Shown piece after piece: positions 33,887 through 45,939 of a stretch of 64,000 nucleotides of DNA (positions are counted from its first letter, which is position 1; the number at the start of each line of letters is the position of its first letter). The position numbers and the translations under genes were made by a program. This stretch comes from Cyathus striatus (taxonomy: Eukaryota > Basidiomycota > Agaricomycetes > Agaricales > Nidulariaceae), in NCBI GenBank assembly GCA_025738555.1, contig JAOVFP010000020.1:1178001-1242000 (forward strand), written 5' to 3'. The notes under the pieces were generated by a model. The model was given only the letters and a program-made list of their open reading frames with translations. It made no database searches and was not told where the DNA came from.

Positions 33887-35704
33887 TGACACAGAAAGAG
33901 ACTAGAGTATCGAGGCGTCTGTCAAGACGGGTCGTACGGTCAATCATGGAACGTGGTTTATATACTTGTTCACTAAAAATAGGCGGAATCGGTGTGATAC
34001 GCCCGCAGGGAAGAATCATATCATCAAAGGTGGCTGCTATGCTGGGGAAGGGGCTCACCGCTCTGCTTGGAAAGAGCGGCTATACGCATCCCAGCCCCGG
34101 TTTGCATGTGGTAGAACACGCACATCAGATCCCTTGAAGGCACCTGACTATCCGTCTTCTGAAGACATTCAAGACTGCAGAAAAGGTGGTAGTCTTTGGT
34201 AGTCAGGGATCCAAGTACTGATCCTAATTATTCGGGCGCACACGCATGCACACATACATCAGGTGTGGAGACAATATATTTCCATGTTTATTGGTTAGTG
34301 TCACGACTGTGATAGACGGGTTTAGAAATATACTGAAAATAGCATGTCTGCATCACCGCGATTGATGAAATGTGGATTCGGAGAAGCGCGGTATTGGCAA
34401 GTAGACTAGTCACCGGTTCGGGGAGATAACTTCGTGTTGCACGGACAAGATATGTATTGAGATGGCTGTGGGGTGTGCAACTGTTGAAACTTGCATTGGA
34501 CTCGGGGAAGTATAAGCTAAAGGCTCATGTTATTGTACTGCTACCGCAGAACCTACCGCAGTCCTGCAATATATGCAAGTTATCGGCGTGGATGCATATT
34601 TAAACAGTTCTCACTCACCTGATGATTTGTAGATATTGGGCAGCATGTATCGGCGTCGCTGGGAGAGCGCTCAGCATGGCACACCGGTGCTAATTATACA
34701 AGCAATGTTCCGTTCATCTGTTGCGGAGAAATTCGGTGAGGGCATGATGCACCTTGAGAGCATATAAAATGAAGTGGTGATGCAGCACTGACATACGGAA
34801 ACGTTTAACATGTAACCTTTCACAACCGTTGTTGTGATTATGAGCAGCAATGATGCTGGGCTATTGACCAGATGTGTACGCTGGATTGTGGCGGCACTAT
34901 GCAGGAAACGGATAAAAATGGAACGGGGATCGGGAAACAAGTATATGCATTGATACATTGTCTTTAATATAAAGAGCCATGGACAGAGAACTGAGAGCCT
35001 CCCTACGGCAAACAGTTACAAAGGTATAACGGGCTGGCCTAATACAACCGCTCCAAAGTGACGGAGAATGTCGCACCGGTGATGATAAATCAGAGTGCTG
35101 CTTACTTGTGAATGGGAGCTGGGACCGACAATGATGGTAAATGTGAATAGTAGGTCCATAATATAGCATCCTGGCGTTGTATTCATTCATATTTTGGCGT
35201 CAAATGAGAGGCGACAGCGTCAAGGAGACCAGTTGATGCAATTTACTTCTGTAGAGTGGGATGTATCTTAATTAAAAGAGGACGACAGGGAAAGTTGACA
35301 AGAGTGAAAGGGTCATATTGAACAATGAATGGGCAAGGGGTAATCCGCGGACAGTGGCATTAATTGAAAGAGGATCAACAATGGAGGTCCGAGATGAGAG
35401 AGATGGTACGCGTAGGATGTGCACGAGCATATAGGGGAGTGCAGTGTTGGGCTGGAGAGCGAGAGTGGAAAGTGCATGGGGCGGAGGGCAGGGAGTGAAA
35501 CGGCGGAGAGGCAGGGAGGAGGTGATGGTTGCTGGGGCGGAAGAAGGCTTGGGCTGCGGTGGAGAGCATGGATTCAGCGTTGGAGGAGTATTTTGAGTCA
35601 CGAGACGTGGATAGGTGTTGAATATTGAATAGCTTTAAAGTAGTACACAATACTAATAGTCACCCCAGGCTCGTTACTCCTCACTCCCCAGGACCCTATT
35701 TGCC
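33887..35704. other. Intergenic region between DUF6534 paralog 1 and the F-box gene
   Basis: The 1.8-kb stretch starts with the promoter of the minus-strand paralog. Frames at 33673-34137 (plus) and 34671-35601 (minus) have no recognisable family and differ in composition from the genes. A G-rich patch (about 35,440-35,540) precedes the next gene. No RNA gene or transposon is recognised. Confidence 0.4.
33955..33965 (-). promoter_or_regulatory. TATA box of DUF6534 paralog 1
   Basis: On the minus strand the word is GTATATAAACC, about 70 bp before the start codon. The identical 11-base word occurs upstream of the inverted paralog (39857-39867), showing that the promoter was duplicated with the gene. 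Confidence 0.55.
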
Positions 35705-38460
35705 ATGCTCACCTCTCCCGTCTCCATGACTCTCTCGCCTCCCAGACGCACCCGTCGCAGCACCAGCACCACCGAGTACTCGTCGCCACCACCAGTGCCA
35801 CCCCATCCAGCACACCAGCACCAGACCCACAGATCTATGGACACTCACCTGCCTGCTGTACCCGGTGCCTATCACCACCCTACTTACCACAACTACAATA
35901 CCATCCCACTCCCTACACACACTCACACTCATAATACTCTTCCTCTCCCATCCACATCTTATCTTTCCCCCCAAACTCCACCTCCAGCCCCCACTTCGAC
36001 GCCCTCTTCAATACCGCCCTTGGCTCCCCCTTCCTCACCACCTCTGATCTCCCCCCCAGACCATCATCTCCCGCCCCCACTGCAGACTACTCCCTCATCG
36101 AGCCTGATCCAGAATACGCCTCCATCTTCCCCAACCTCTTTCTCCCTGGCGCCTACTACTATCCCTATGCTGTTGATCCCTCCACAATCACAGGACAAAG
36201 TGCTAGCGCAAGCATGCCTACCCTTGGCTCCTCTGGAAGAGTCGCAGGCGCACGGAGGGGGTATGCTGTTGCGTCCCCAACACCGGGACAGTGGCTCGGT
36301 GGCGGTTGGACACAGCAGCAGCATCATCATCAAAATCCACTACGAGCCATATTGCCCAAACTCTGGGACGTCCTGTCCTTCCCCGGTCGGTCTGTACTCT
36401 CTACCCTCGCAAACCACGCTGCTATTCCCCCTGCTTCTACCTCAAACTCTTCCAACTCAAGCTTCTCTGCTGCCACTTGGTCAATGCCTACTACACCTGT
36501 GAACTATATTGACTACGCCGACTTGCCCCCCTTAGATGGGGAAGAGGGCGAGTTGATCGACGACGAAGCATGTTGTGTTCCTGACCCGTATGAGGATGCC
36601 TATGCCCCGTATCCGTACGGAAGCGGAAGGGAGTATGGATACAGTGGATACTACGGTGCCAGAGAAGTCAGAGTTGCCACTGGCATTGGTCTGTCCATTC
36701 TTACCCCTCATTTTCCCTTGCTAACCTTTATTCCATAGACATTCTCACCCTCCTCCCATCCGAGCTAGGCCTTTACATACTCACTTTCCTCTGTCTCTCC
36801 CCAAGCACATCTTCGACCCGCGCCGAGTCGTCGCTCGAATCGCTAAACACCATCCTCACATGCCAGCTCGTCTCGAAAGGGTGGCACAGCCTGGCAGACG
36901 ACAACGCCACCTGGAAGGCCTTATTCACGAACCGCTGGGCCGTGGATCTGAAGAAAGCCTGGGCGCGCTCGCATGTTTCTGTCGTTGCCGACGCCGACGC
37001 GAATATGGAGAAGAGCCTACCCTCTCTTCCTGGACCTGCCGGAAGAATGTCCATCATATCTGCCACCCCGGACCGTGCACCGCTTCAGCTCAACTGGAAG
37101 AGGATGTATTTAGATCGCGTGGAGTTGGAGAGGAGGTGGATGGGCAAGGCTAGGGCACCTTCGCGTGTCAGGTATTCCAGAGGGGAGCAGACTCCGACCC
37201 CAACAAGCCCGACGGGTGCAGACGTTCTTCCTTTTCCTGCTGCGAGGAGAGAGAGTGGGGTTGAGGCTGAAGGGGGCTGGGAGAAGTGGGATCCAAAGGT
37301 GATGAGGATTTGTGGGCATAGCGATAGGTGGGTGACCTGCTTTGTCGTTTCCTTGCTTTGTTCATTCAGCGCTGATACCCACTTCCTCCTTTCATAGTGT
37401 CTACTGCCTTGAATTCGATTCGTCACGTATCATCACTGGCTCTCGTGACCAAAGCATCAAAGTATGGTCATTACGCACTGGTGCGCTGCTCGGAAGCTTC
37501 TGGGGCGCACATATGGGCAGCGTGCTGTGTTTGAAGTTTGAACATGACTGGGATCGTGATGGTACTTCAGCGGACGGTGTCAGGAAGAAGGGGTTCATGG
37601 TCAGCGGGAGCAGCGATTGTAGGATTTGCGTGTGGGATTTGGAGTTGGGGGATGAGATGATTCAGGGGGAGAGGAGCGTCAAGGGTACTGTGCGGGCGGT
37701 GTTGAATGGTCATAGTGGAGGCGTACTGGACTTGCGGATTGATGAGAATTGGATTGTCAGTTGGTGTGTTCATTTTTTGCTTTGTTCTTCAGCAAACGCT
37801 AACGCCCCACTAGCGCGAAAGATGCGACGATCCATATATACAATCGCGACACCCTCAAGTTGCACCGCGTCCTCCGAGGGCACGAAGGACCGGTGAACGC
37901 CGTCGGATTACAGGGCAACAACATCGTCAGTGCCAGCGGAGACGGGAAGATGATTCTATGGGACATTGCGTCTGGCGAGCGGAAGCGGACGTTCGAAGGT
38001 CATGATAGGGGCCTTGCATGCATAGAGTTCCGGGGCGGAGTGATCGTGAGCGGATCGAATGACTGCCGGATCAAAGTGTGGAACGCGCATACGGGGGAGT
38101 GTGTTAGGACGCTTGTGGGCCACCGGGCGTTGGTTAGAGCTTTGGCTTTGGGCGGCGGTGATTTCGGTGCCGGTGGAGAGGGGATCGTGGGGATGCAAGG
38201 GAAGTTGGTGAGTGGGAGCTACGATAAGACGGTCAAGGTCTGGGATTTGGCGACTGGGAGGATGGTTAGGGAGTTCAAGGGTCAACATACGGGACATATA
38301 TTTGACGTCAAATTTGATGTCTCGAGGATTGTTAGGTGTGTTTTTTCAGTTTTGTTCCTTTGATTTTGTTTGCTGAGCGCAGTGTTTCAGTACATCGCAC
38401 GATCACAATATCGTCGTACTCGATTTTTCTGCTGGCCTTGATACCTCGCTGTTCGTCTGA
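35705..38460 (+). CDS. F-box / WD40-repeat protein (SCF substrate receptor type)
   Basis: The architecture is that of SCF ubiquitin-ligase receptors such as Cdc4/Met30. A low-complexity Pro/Ser-rich N-terminal region leads to an F-box (DILTLLPSELGLYILTFL, LTCQLVSKGWHSLADDNATW, KALFTNRW), which would bind Skp1. A linker follows, then WD40 repeats: ICGHSDR, YCLEFDSSRIITGSRDQSIK, GSSDCRICVWDLE, LRGHEGPVNAVGLQGNNIVS, ASGDGKMILWDIASGE, SGSNDCRIKVWNAHTGECV and VSGSYDKTVKVWDLATGRM. It ends DFSAGLDTSLFV. Splices near 36,697-36,738, 37,330, 37,764 and 38,336 join in phase. The N-terminus is uncertain: the frame from the ATG at 35705 differs from the frame used from about 35,935 onward, so an extra intron or a later start must be invoked. 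Substrate unknown. Confidence 0.8.
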
Positions 38461-39925
38461 TCTGCGTGCACGTCTAAACCGCACTCGCAGGCCCCGAAAC
38501 ATTGTCCGTCTAACCCGCACGTCGCTCCTTATTCTAACTAACTCGTTACCGGCTTATGTCTCGTGACAAGTGTATTATAAGTTATCATTTCTTTCCTGTT
38601 ACCACACATAACATATTGTACATACACACTCTACGCATTTTTCTTCCTTGTTTTGACTAACTTGTATGTTTGTACTTTTTTTACGGTCGGACAATAATAC
38701 ATACTGATACCCCGGTTACTTCTTTTTTGCGTGTTTGGTGGGTTTTTGTACCGTGTACACCGTAAGTAGATGGTGAGGTTAGTTAGTGCATTGTGACCAT
38801 TGGCTGATCTCTGGCATCTGCTACACGGCGCTAGCCTTTTTCCCACGATGTTTTGTTGAGTACCCGCACTTGCCGCTAGAGGTTACTTACTTTCACAGTT
38901 CCACTCTAGCGAAAGTTTCAGCTCAATATTTACAACTTGACGCTCGTCATCATCATAATATTACGTACGACGGTGTATGTTAACAGAGTATGTCGAGGAA
39001 CGTTCTTGCGGGTACTTACTAACTAACAAAGTTATTGGCCCATGATGTATTTAGTAGGTTTACATGTAAGTCTCTGACTCAGGTACTTTATACTTTATTT
39101 ATAAACCAAACAATCTTGAATCCACTAACTTTTTCTCTATAACAGGTGCTGATAATTGTGGGGTAATTGTATTCACTATAATTAGCACTACTATAGATGA
39201 TCTCTCCCTGGCATCTTGGAAGTGGCAGGTGCGCAAGTACTTTATATACAAGTACATCCATACCGACATACGCACTTTACTATAGCCTTGGTGGTAGCTT
39301 ACTTTTTGAGGTCCAATTAACACGGTATAACCATCTCGAGAGGCATGATGCCATGATATCCTCAACAACTCTCAGTTCATTAATAGGCCTGCAGGCGGTG
39401 TCTATCCAGCTAGCCTTGCACCGGGTTTCTCGTGAGTCATGACCCCATCTGCTCCATTTTTCATCAACCCATGATGCAGATGCACTATTTCAGTGTCTTT
39501 CTAAAACGTTCATCATAAAGGTAGCATGGCCCGCTACGTATTGGACATATTATTGAATCGGCTTGATCTTCTGTTTTGATGTATAGTTCGCCGACTTTTT
39601 AGGATCGCAACTTGGACAGTCGGACTCCTAGATTTCAACTTGCCTATGCACACATAACGACAGAGCGGATCGATCGTCAGCGTTGGAGGTGTCTCCTGGC
39701 GATTTTTTTTTTGCATTTGCTCCGACGTGAAATCACTACTACTAAGGCGTTAGAACATACATATATGCTCCATCCAACCCTTCCCCTCATAACAGTACTT
39801 CTTAATGATGTGATTCTTGCTTGTGGGCGTAAAGATAGAAACATGTTAAAGCTCAAGTATATAAACCGCGCCCCATGGCTCCCCGTCGCGCCATCTTACA
39901 GGAGCCTCGATACTCTTCTGCATCA
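38461..39925. other. Intergenic region between the F-box gene and DUF6534 paralog 2
   Basis: The 1.4-kb region is A+T-rich with no recognisable gene; the frames at 39197-39442 and 39612-39929 are not family-like. Its right end holds the duplicated promoter of paralog 2. Confidence 0.4.
39857..39867 (+). promoter_or_regulatory. TATA box of DUF6534 paralog 2
   Basis: GTATATAAACC, identical to the element of paralog 1. It lies 59 bp before the Met-Asn start at 39926 but only 8 bp before the in-frame ATG at 39875. This spacing argues that translation starts at 39926. Confidence 0.55.
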
Positions 39926-41178
39926 ATGAACGGCTTCGATGAACGATCTTTAGTCCCCATGTAAGTATCTTTACACCCATGCTTTCTACACGGTCATGAT
40001 TGATTATAATCTTGTAGAAGTGGCCCATTGGTATGTCTCACCATATATGAGAATGACGTTGAAGTGACTGAAAACGGTTCGTTCCAGCTCCTAGCATATT
40101 CCCTTTCGTTTGGTCTGTACGGAGTGTTCATAACACAAGTCTGTGCGTCAATTTATTTCGTTGTATCATAATGCGCTCCTGACGTTCTGCGATAGATGCA
40201 TATTACGTATGTTTTCCCAAAGACAGACAACATGTCAAGATACTCGTCTATAGTGTGCTTGCCATAGAGACATGCCAAGCAGGTGTACTCATCCGCGACG
40301 CAGTCGTTGCATTTGGGGCAGGATTTGGGAAGCTGGAAAGTATTATTGCTATCCATAATAACTGGCTGACGTTGCCTATCGTTAGCGGCATAAGTACGTC
40401 ATCGCCATTTATCGGTTTTGGGTTCAGGATATTTATTGTTGTCCTCCTCTTCAGTCGGTTGCATAGTACAATGTTTCTACGCATATCGCATTAAAGTACT
40501 TACTCGTAGGAACGCTGCTTCGTGTGTTATCGTTGTGGTACGTGTCTTAAATTGCTGCCCCATATCCTGTGATGAATTTAGTTCGTTGTATTGTTAGCTC
40601 GCCTTGGTTCAATGCATCGGAGCGATTGTGGCTGGCATTGAAGGGCGTATGGTTGGAAGTATCATTAAGCTGAGTACTCGCCTGGAATACACTGCCCAAG
40701 TGGTAAGTTGGTGCCATGAACACCTCAGGTTTCTCGGAAACTAACCTGCCTTAGGTTCGAAATGTGTCCAGCGCAATTTGTGACATTATTATTTCGGCAT
40801 ATATATGCTACTATGTCAGAAGGCTTTCTATCATCTTTATATCTTACCTGAACTATTTTGCAGTTATCTACATCTCCGACAAAGCTTGAAAACACCAAAA
40901 AACATTAACAAGGATAATAAGATTAATAGTAGGAAGTGGTATGTTCACAGGTGCGAATTAGAAGGTTCTACTAGTCCGCTTTTACTCATTCATATATACC
41001 AGCTATGGTTGCAATACTGGATCTCGCATTGTATCTTGCCGAATACAATGAAGGCGCATACTTTCTCGTTCCTTGCATCTGCCTGGGAAAACTTTACTCG
41101 AATTCAATGATGGTGATTCTAAACAATAGAGCACATATAATAAGCGGACGGGTAGAGACGCATTTGGTGATACACTAG
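39926..41178 (+). CDS. DUF6534-type membrane protein, paralog 2, 3' end frame-shifted
   Basis: Inverted paralog of the gene at 32548-33886. Spliced exons give MNGFDERSLVP, SGPLLLAYSLSFGLYGVFIT, QVYAYYVCFPKDRQHVKILV, VAFGAGFGKLESIIAIHNNW, CIVQCFYAYRIKVLTRRNAA, LALVQCIGAIVAGIEGRMV, VRNVSSAICDIIISAYICYY and LTRIIRLIVGSGMF. The last span and its flank read LALYLAEYNEGAYFLVPCI and GKLYSNSMMVILNNRAHIIS. The exon borders match paralog 1, including a donor inside the QVY codon. Near 41153-41158 one base is missing relative to paralog 1. The written frame therefore stops at 41176-41178, while DAFGDT and a Ser/Thr-rich tail continue in another frame to about 41,291. Only the cytosolic tail would be lost. 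Function is unknown. Confidence 0.72.
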
Positions 41179-41438
41179 GGAAGGAGCTTTCATTTGCTAT
41201 TGGGGGGCACGACTCTATGGATACTTCGACAACTAGCAGGGGTACTGGTAGTTATGTAGAGGCTCGAGGTCAACCATTGGGTCAGAAATGATCTCGTATT
41301 TGCTGTGACTGAAGTTATGTATGTCGTAACTTCGTCCGTTGAAGAAGCGGTCTTGGAATGCAGCTTCGATGCTTGGCGATAGCTGAGTGCGCTTGCCTAG
41401 GCACTTAACTTAAGTACTCGCTCCTCTAAAATTACACA

Positions 41439-43754
41439 TCAATGTGAGAATTTGTACGTGAAAACTCTTCTTGACGTCGAAATACTTATTCCTGGAAAGA
41501 ATGTACAACCCCACCTACAACCACCTGTCATCCGTTTCCAAATCTCCTTTAGTGCTCTATCACGCTCCTCAATTGCCCTTCCATCTCCTAGAACTGATTT
41601 ATTCTCGATGGCCGTCTGCTCAAGTACGGCATGACCTAAGAGGCAACGAATCAGTACGTAGTAAAAGGAAAATCTGGAAGTGGTTTACTTCGGAGAGAGC
41701 ACCATACGGTACGTATCTATGAATATGAATTGGATAAGGAAAGTCTGAACCTGTGAAATGTGGAAAACGTACTTGATAATGAAAGGCGCAGTAGACGAAA
41801 CTCGACCAACCATGTAATCAGTAAGATCATCGCTCATCCCTGAAAATCCCACCCATTATTTTCCTTTCTTGAAATTCGACAATAATATGGTAACATACCG
41901 TATAGCTGCCCAACAGTAACCCGATCCGCAACATCATCCCTAATCTTCACAACGCCATTAGGCTCCTCAGTTGCCAATCCACTATCCACCAACTCGGACA
42001 AAATGAGCCGACACGAGCCCCAGTTGTGCGTCCCGAAGAGAATCCCAATTTTAGGAAGTCCAGCTGCTGAAACATTATTACTTTCCGCGGCAGAGCCATG
42101 TTTTTCCGGCGCTGAACTCCAGAAGTTAAGCCAGCTCCGACTCGGCGAAATAGTGGACACCAGACCGGTCGTGTCGGATTTAAGGTCACATTTAACAGTT
42201 TGTAAAAGCATCTTAACACATGAATTATAGCTCCTATCTGTGTCTTCTTTGTTCTCCCATACAGGCGGTTCGGAATCTGGCGAAATAGACAACGAAGGTT
42301 TACGAGGGACGGAAAGGACAGCTTCGTGCGCGGCTAATTCGTGCGGGTGATAGGCACCTCGGACCAGTTTCACACCCAAGGCGTAGTTATGTTTCTGTGC
42401 GTCGTCGATTGCCACTGACAACTGTAGAGGTGTGCTGCGAGATATTCGATTGAAGATTATAAAATTAGGAACGGAGATTTACCGTCTGAGATAGGCTTGG
42501 TACGTAGCGTAGATTAGTGGTTGTACAGCCGGTATCTTATCGTCAGTGGGATTGATTGACAGAAAAGCGATCGGAATCTTGTTAAATCTTCGCATTAACG
42601 AGAGGGTGAGAGCGTCTAATGCAGGTTGATACCAGCTGTAGAGTTATCTCAGAAAATGAGCATACAAGTGATGTAATTGGGTATGACCTGTATTCCGCAT
42701 CAATGATGATCTTCACGCCTCGCTCTCTTGCCCTAATACAAATCCTCTCTAATTCAGCGTGGAGGTTCCGAAGGGACTCTATATCTTCCTTCGTAAGTGG
42801 GCTCTGCGATGTCGAATCTAGTGGTTTATATATCGCGTCTAAGTCTGTACCATCTGGACAGCCGGGGAATGGAACATAGGGGTCTAGTATGGGTCGGGTC
42901 TTCAGGATATGAGAAGACAAGTTGATGAGGGCGTGTGCATTTGGAACTAAAGCAGTCTGTGGTAGTCGTAACGTCAGCGATATTTTATAAACAACAGCTT
43001 CAACTTACAATCTTAACCGCTACCCAAGTTCGCCTTTCCTTCATAGATGAGCCTAGACTATCCTCGAAATCAGCAGCAACATCAATGCAATTTATCATTT
43101 CATCCACTATCTTCTTATGCGGTTGATCTTCACTGGCCCTGGTCTTCGCAGATCTAGTAGCATTGGCCTCGTTCTCGTCTACCTCGACAGAGTACGCAAA
43201 CAAACACCCCTTATTCTGTACACGGAATTCACGTAAAAGAGGTAACGTATCCTTTGCGGTATCGGCCCCAACAAACTGCAGATAACACGTTTGATATGAG
43301 CGAACGGTCGGCATAAGCGACTCGTATCCTTATCTTAACACACCTGATTGAAGAATGTGACTCGTACGAAGGCCTCGGTGAGCTGTCGAACACCAGGGAT
43401 GCTGCTGAGCACTTCTAGAACTTTGGGTGAAGCGTCGACGAGGGGTGGAATGGAACACATGGTATACACGACGTAGGTCCGAATAAGAGAGGTCATCGAT
43501 ACCTTTGGTTGCTCAGCCCTCTTGTCGTCATTGATGTCTGCATCTGCATATACCGGAGAAGAATAAAAGGATGACAGCCCTAGTACAGTGAAGGCTCCCG
43601 CTGTTAGTACACCCCAGCGAGATCTTAGCTTGGTTTGTCGAAAGGCATTGCTAGAATACGTTCTCCTGCTGCTTGAGGCGTGCGTTATGAAGGGTGCACG
43701 GCCAGCATGATAGAGGGTTGTTGTAGTGAGGAATGAGACAGGAGCCCTGAGCAT
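41439..43754 (-). CDS. PUT1: Proline dehydrogenase, mitochondrial; one-base frame break near the C-terminus
   Basis: FAD enzyme oxidising L-proline to pyrroline-5-carboxylate in mitochondria, the first step of proline catabolism. From the ATG at 43754 the N-terminus is a basic, Ser-rich presequence (ITHASSSRRTYSSNAFR), then VLEVLSSIPGVRQLTEAFVR. The barrel region shows VKIIIDAEYRS, YQPALDALTLMRRFNKIPI, LGVKLVRGAYHPHELAAHEA and FGTHNWGSC. The substrate helix begins VPYGALSEVMPYLSRR. Here the frame is lost: CGG CC ATC at 41610-41614 lacks one base, and AIENKSVLGDGRAIEERDRA continues in the next frame. As written, translation ends seven residues after the Arg pair that binds the proline carboxylate, removing the Glu-Asn that follows. 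Everything before is intact, so a consensus error is likely. The last codons (to 41439) are less certain. Confidence 0.85.
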
Positions 43755-44061
43755 GAGAAGGAGAAGAGAAGACGGGGAAATGGTGGATGAGGAGGAAGAT
43801 ATAGGACGGAGCTTGCAGCTGCATGGTGTTGCGGATCTTGGGTTGAGTAATATTGGTCAGGGGAGGAGGACCACGCCTCAGCAGATACAAAGATAACGGA
43901 CACAAATAGATTGATTGCATCTTAGATACTTAATCTTGTCCCATCATATCTTTTTATCTCCGCTGCTATTCTTACTCACCGACGCGACGATCACATTTTA
44001 TGTATCATTTGTACTGTACATTTCCACATTTACACCGGGGTATTTCAATCCGCTCTTTTCT
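43755..44061. other. Short spacer between PUT1 and THR4
   Basis: The 307-bp interval contains the proline dehydrogenase promoter, with pyrimidine-rich patches on the minus strand. Nothing else is recognised. Confidence 0.4.
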
Positions 44062-45939
44062 TCATACGCTTGCTCCAACCTGCGAACTCGCCGCAACTTT
44101 CTCAATCACGTCCTTTACTAGCTGAATATCTGCGCGCTCAACGTCAATGACGCGTTTCTCCTTTTGCAGCAGTCCGCGGAATTCTTCCGGAAGCACGTCC
44201 CGGTCGAAGTCAAAGCTAGGCACCCCTTGCAGCGCCGTCGAAACAGCCTCCGAGAATTTGGCAGGGTGCGCCGTCGAAAGCACAACTTGGTGCACATTGG
44301 GAGCGCTGCATGGACCAATCAGTTTCACGGTGACGCTAGACCAATCGCAACACTTACTTGTGCGCGGCTATGATGCGCGCTGCCGCCAGACCAACCGCAG
44401 TGTGAGGATCAGCGACATATGAGGGTTCTCCGGAAAAATAAGACCGGATCGTTTCCAGTGTCTAGCCGCTCAATCAGTAAATGGCCAGTTGGCGGAAAAG
44501 ACAGATACACGCACCAGCTCGTCTGATATCCTCTCTGCGATGAAGTCCTTACGCGCCGCCTCAAGTGCAGCAACAGGTACCTTTACACGACCGTCGCTCT
44601 TCATTTTGTTCATCCAGGAATCCAAGGTGTGGCATGCAGCAGCCCTTCTTTCGTCGCCTGTCACTCCGGAACTCGTCTCGTATGCGAGGTACCACAACAG
44701 GCGTTCGAAGTTACTCGAAATCAGAATGTCCATAGCAGGGCTGAGCGTCTCCCTTACACCACTGGCGTCCGTTCCTTGCTTGCCATCCGAAGCAATTGGA
44801 GTGCCAGGTGTCGAATCAACTTTTTCATACCGGCCGCTCTTCCAAAACCGAGCCAAAATATCATTTGCGTTGGTAGCTACAGCGAGCTTGCCAACGGGCA
44901 GTCCCATCTTTTTAGCATAGTAGCCAGCGAGGATATCGCCAAAGTTACCAGTTGGCACAACATACTGCACTTCGACATCATCAATGTTGGTTCCTGCCGG
45001 AAGCTGCGACTTGAGGTGGAAGTACGAGAGGAAGTAATATACGGTCTGCGCCAGGATACGCGCCCAGTTGATGGAGTTGACCGCACCCAAGCGATGTGTG
45101 GCATTGAATTCACGATCGGCAAATAATGCTTTGACGATGTCCTATAGGTAAAAGTCCATCCGGTAGAGTCGAATCACAGATCCAGTTCGGCCGAGACTCA
45201 CCTGGCAATCATCGAATGTTCCCTTTACAGCAACATTATGCACATTCGAGTCGGTGACCGTTGTCATTTGCGCTTCTTGTATAGGGGAGACGCGCCCTTT
45301 GGGGTGGAGGATGAAGATGGAGATATTGGCTTTGTTGCGGAGACCGTAGATGGCAGCACTTGTATATTTTTTGAGCCACAGATGTTAATCGTGATCGTGA
45401 TCGAGGCCTACCTTCCAGTGTCACCACTTGTAGCACCAACTACTGTCAACTTCTCTTGGGCTTCTCCTGCAGCCTTCCTTGCGTTTCTCCTGAGCAAGAA
45501 GAACTCGAACAAGTTACCCAGTAATTGTAAAGCAACGTCCTTAAATGCAAATGTAGGACCGTGGAACAATTCCAACACAAAAGTCTTGTGGTTGAGCTTT
45601 TTCAGCGGTGTAACGTCAGGGTGTCTAAATGTGCTGTATGACTTCTCGACGAGAGCACGCAGTTCGACCCGCGATATCTCCTCCGGAGAGATGTATAAAG
45701 ACAAAACTGCAACAGAGAGATCAACGAATGAGTACGTGCTCCATTCTGATTTCCAGTTCTCGGGAAGTGAGGGGATATGTTCCGGAATGTATAAGCCTCC
45801 GTTGGGAGCAAGTCCAGTAAGAACAGTCTGTTGGGTACCAAAGCAATTTCAGGACGGGTTATATATAATCGTCGGATGTGAGATTGACCTCTTCGAACGA
45901 GAGCTTTTGATCGCCTCCACGCGTAGAAAAATACTTCAT
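44062..45939 (-). CDS. THR4: Threonine synthase
   Basis: PLP enzyme converting O-phosphohomoserine to threonine in the cytosol, the last step of threonine biosynthesis. The start (45939) lies in a CCACCATGA context and gives MKYFSTRGGDQKLSFEE, then TVLTGLAPNGGLYIPEHIP, the fungal N-terminus. The PLP-lysine segment is LFHGPTFAFKDVALQLLGN. Further motifs are TVVGATSGDTG, AVNSINWARILAQTVYYFLS, VVPTGNFGDILAGYYAKKMG, KLAVATNANDILARFW and SSNFERLLWYLAYE. The C-terminus (HQVVLSTAHPAKFSEAV, then KDVIEKVAASSQ) ends at 44062. Five or so short introns join in phase, and the length (about 520) fits the family. It lies head-to-tail upstream of proline dehydrogenase, but I see no evidence of shared regulation. 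Confidence 0.92.

Noticed and set aside
33673..34137. A 154-codon plus-strand frame.
   Set aside because: It runs antisense to the first exons and promoter of DUF6534 paralog 1, which has strong family support.
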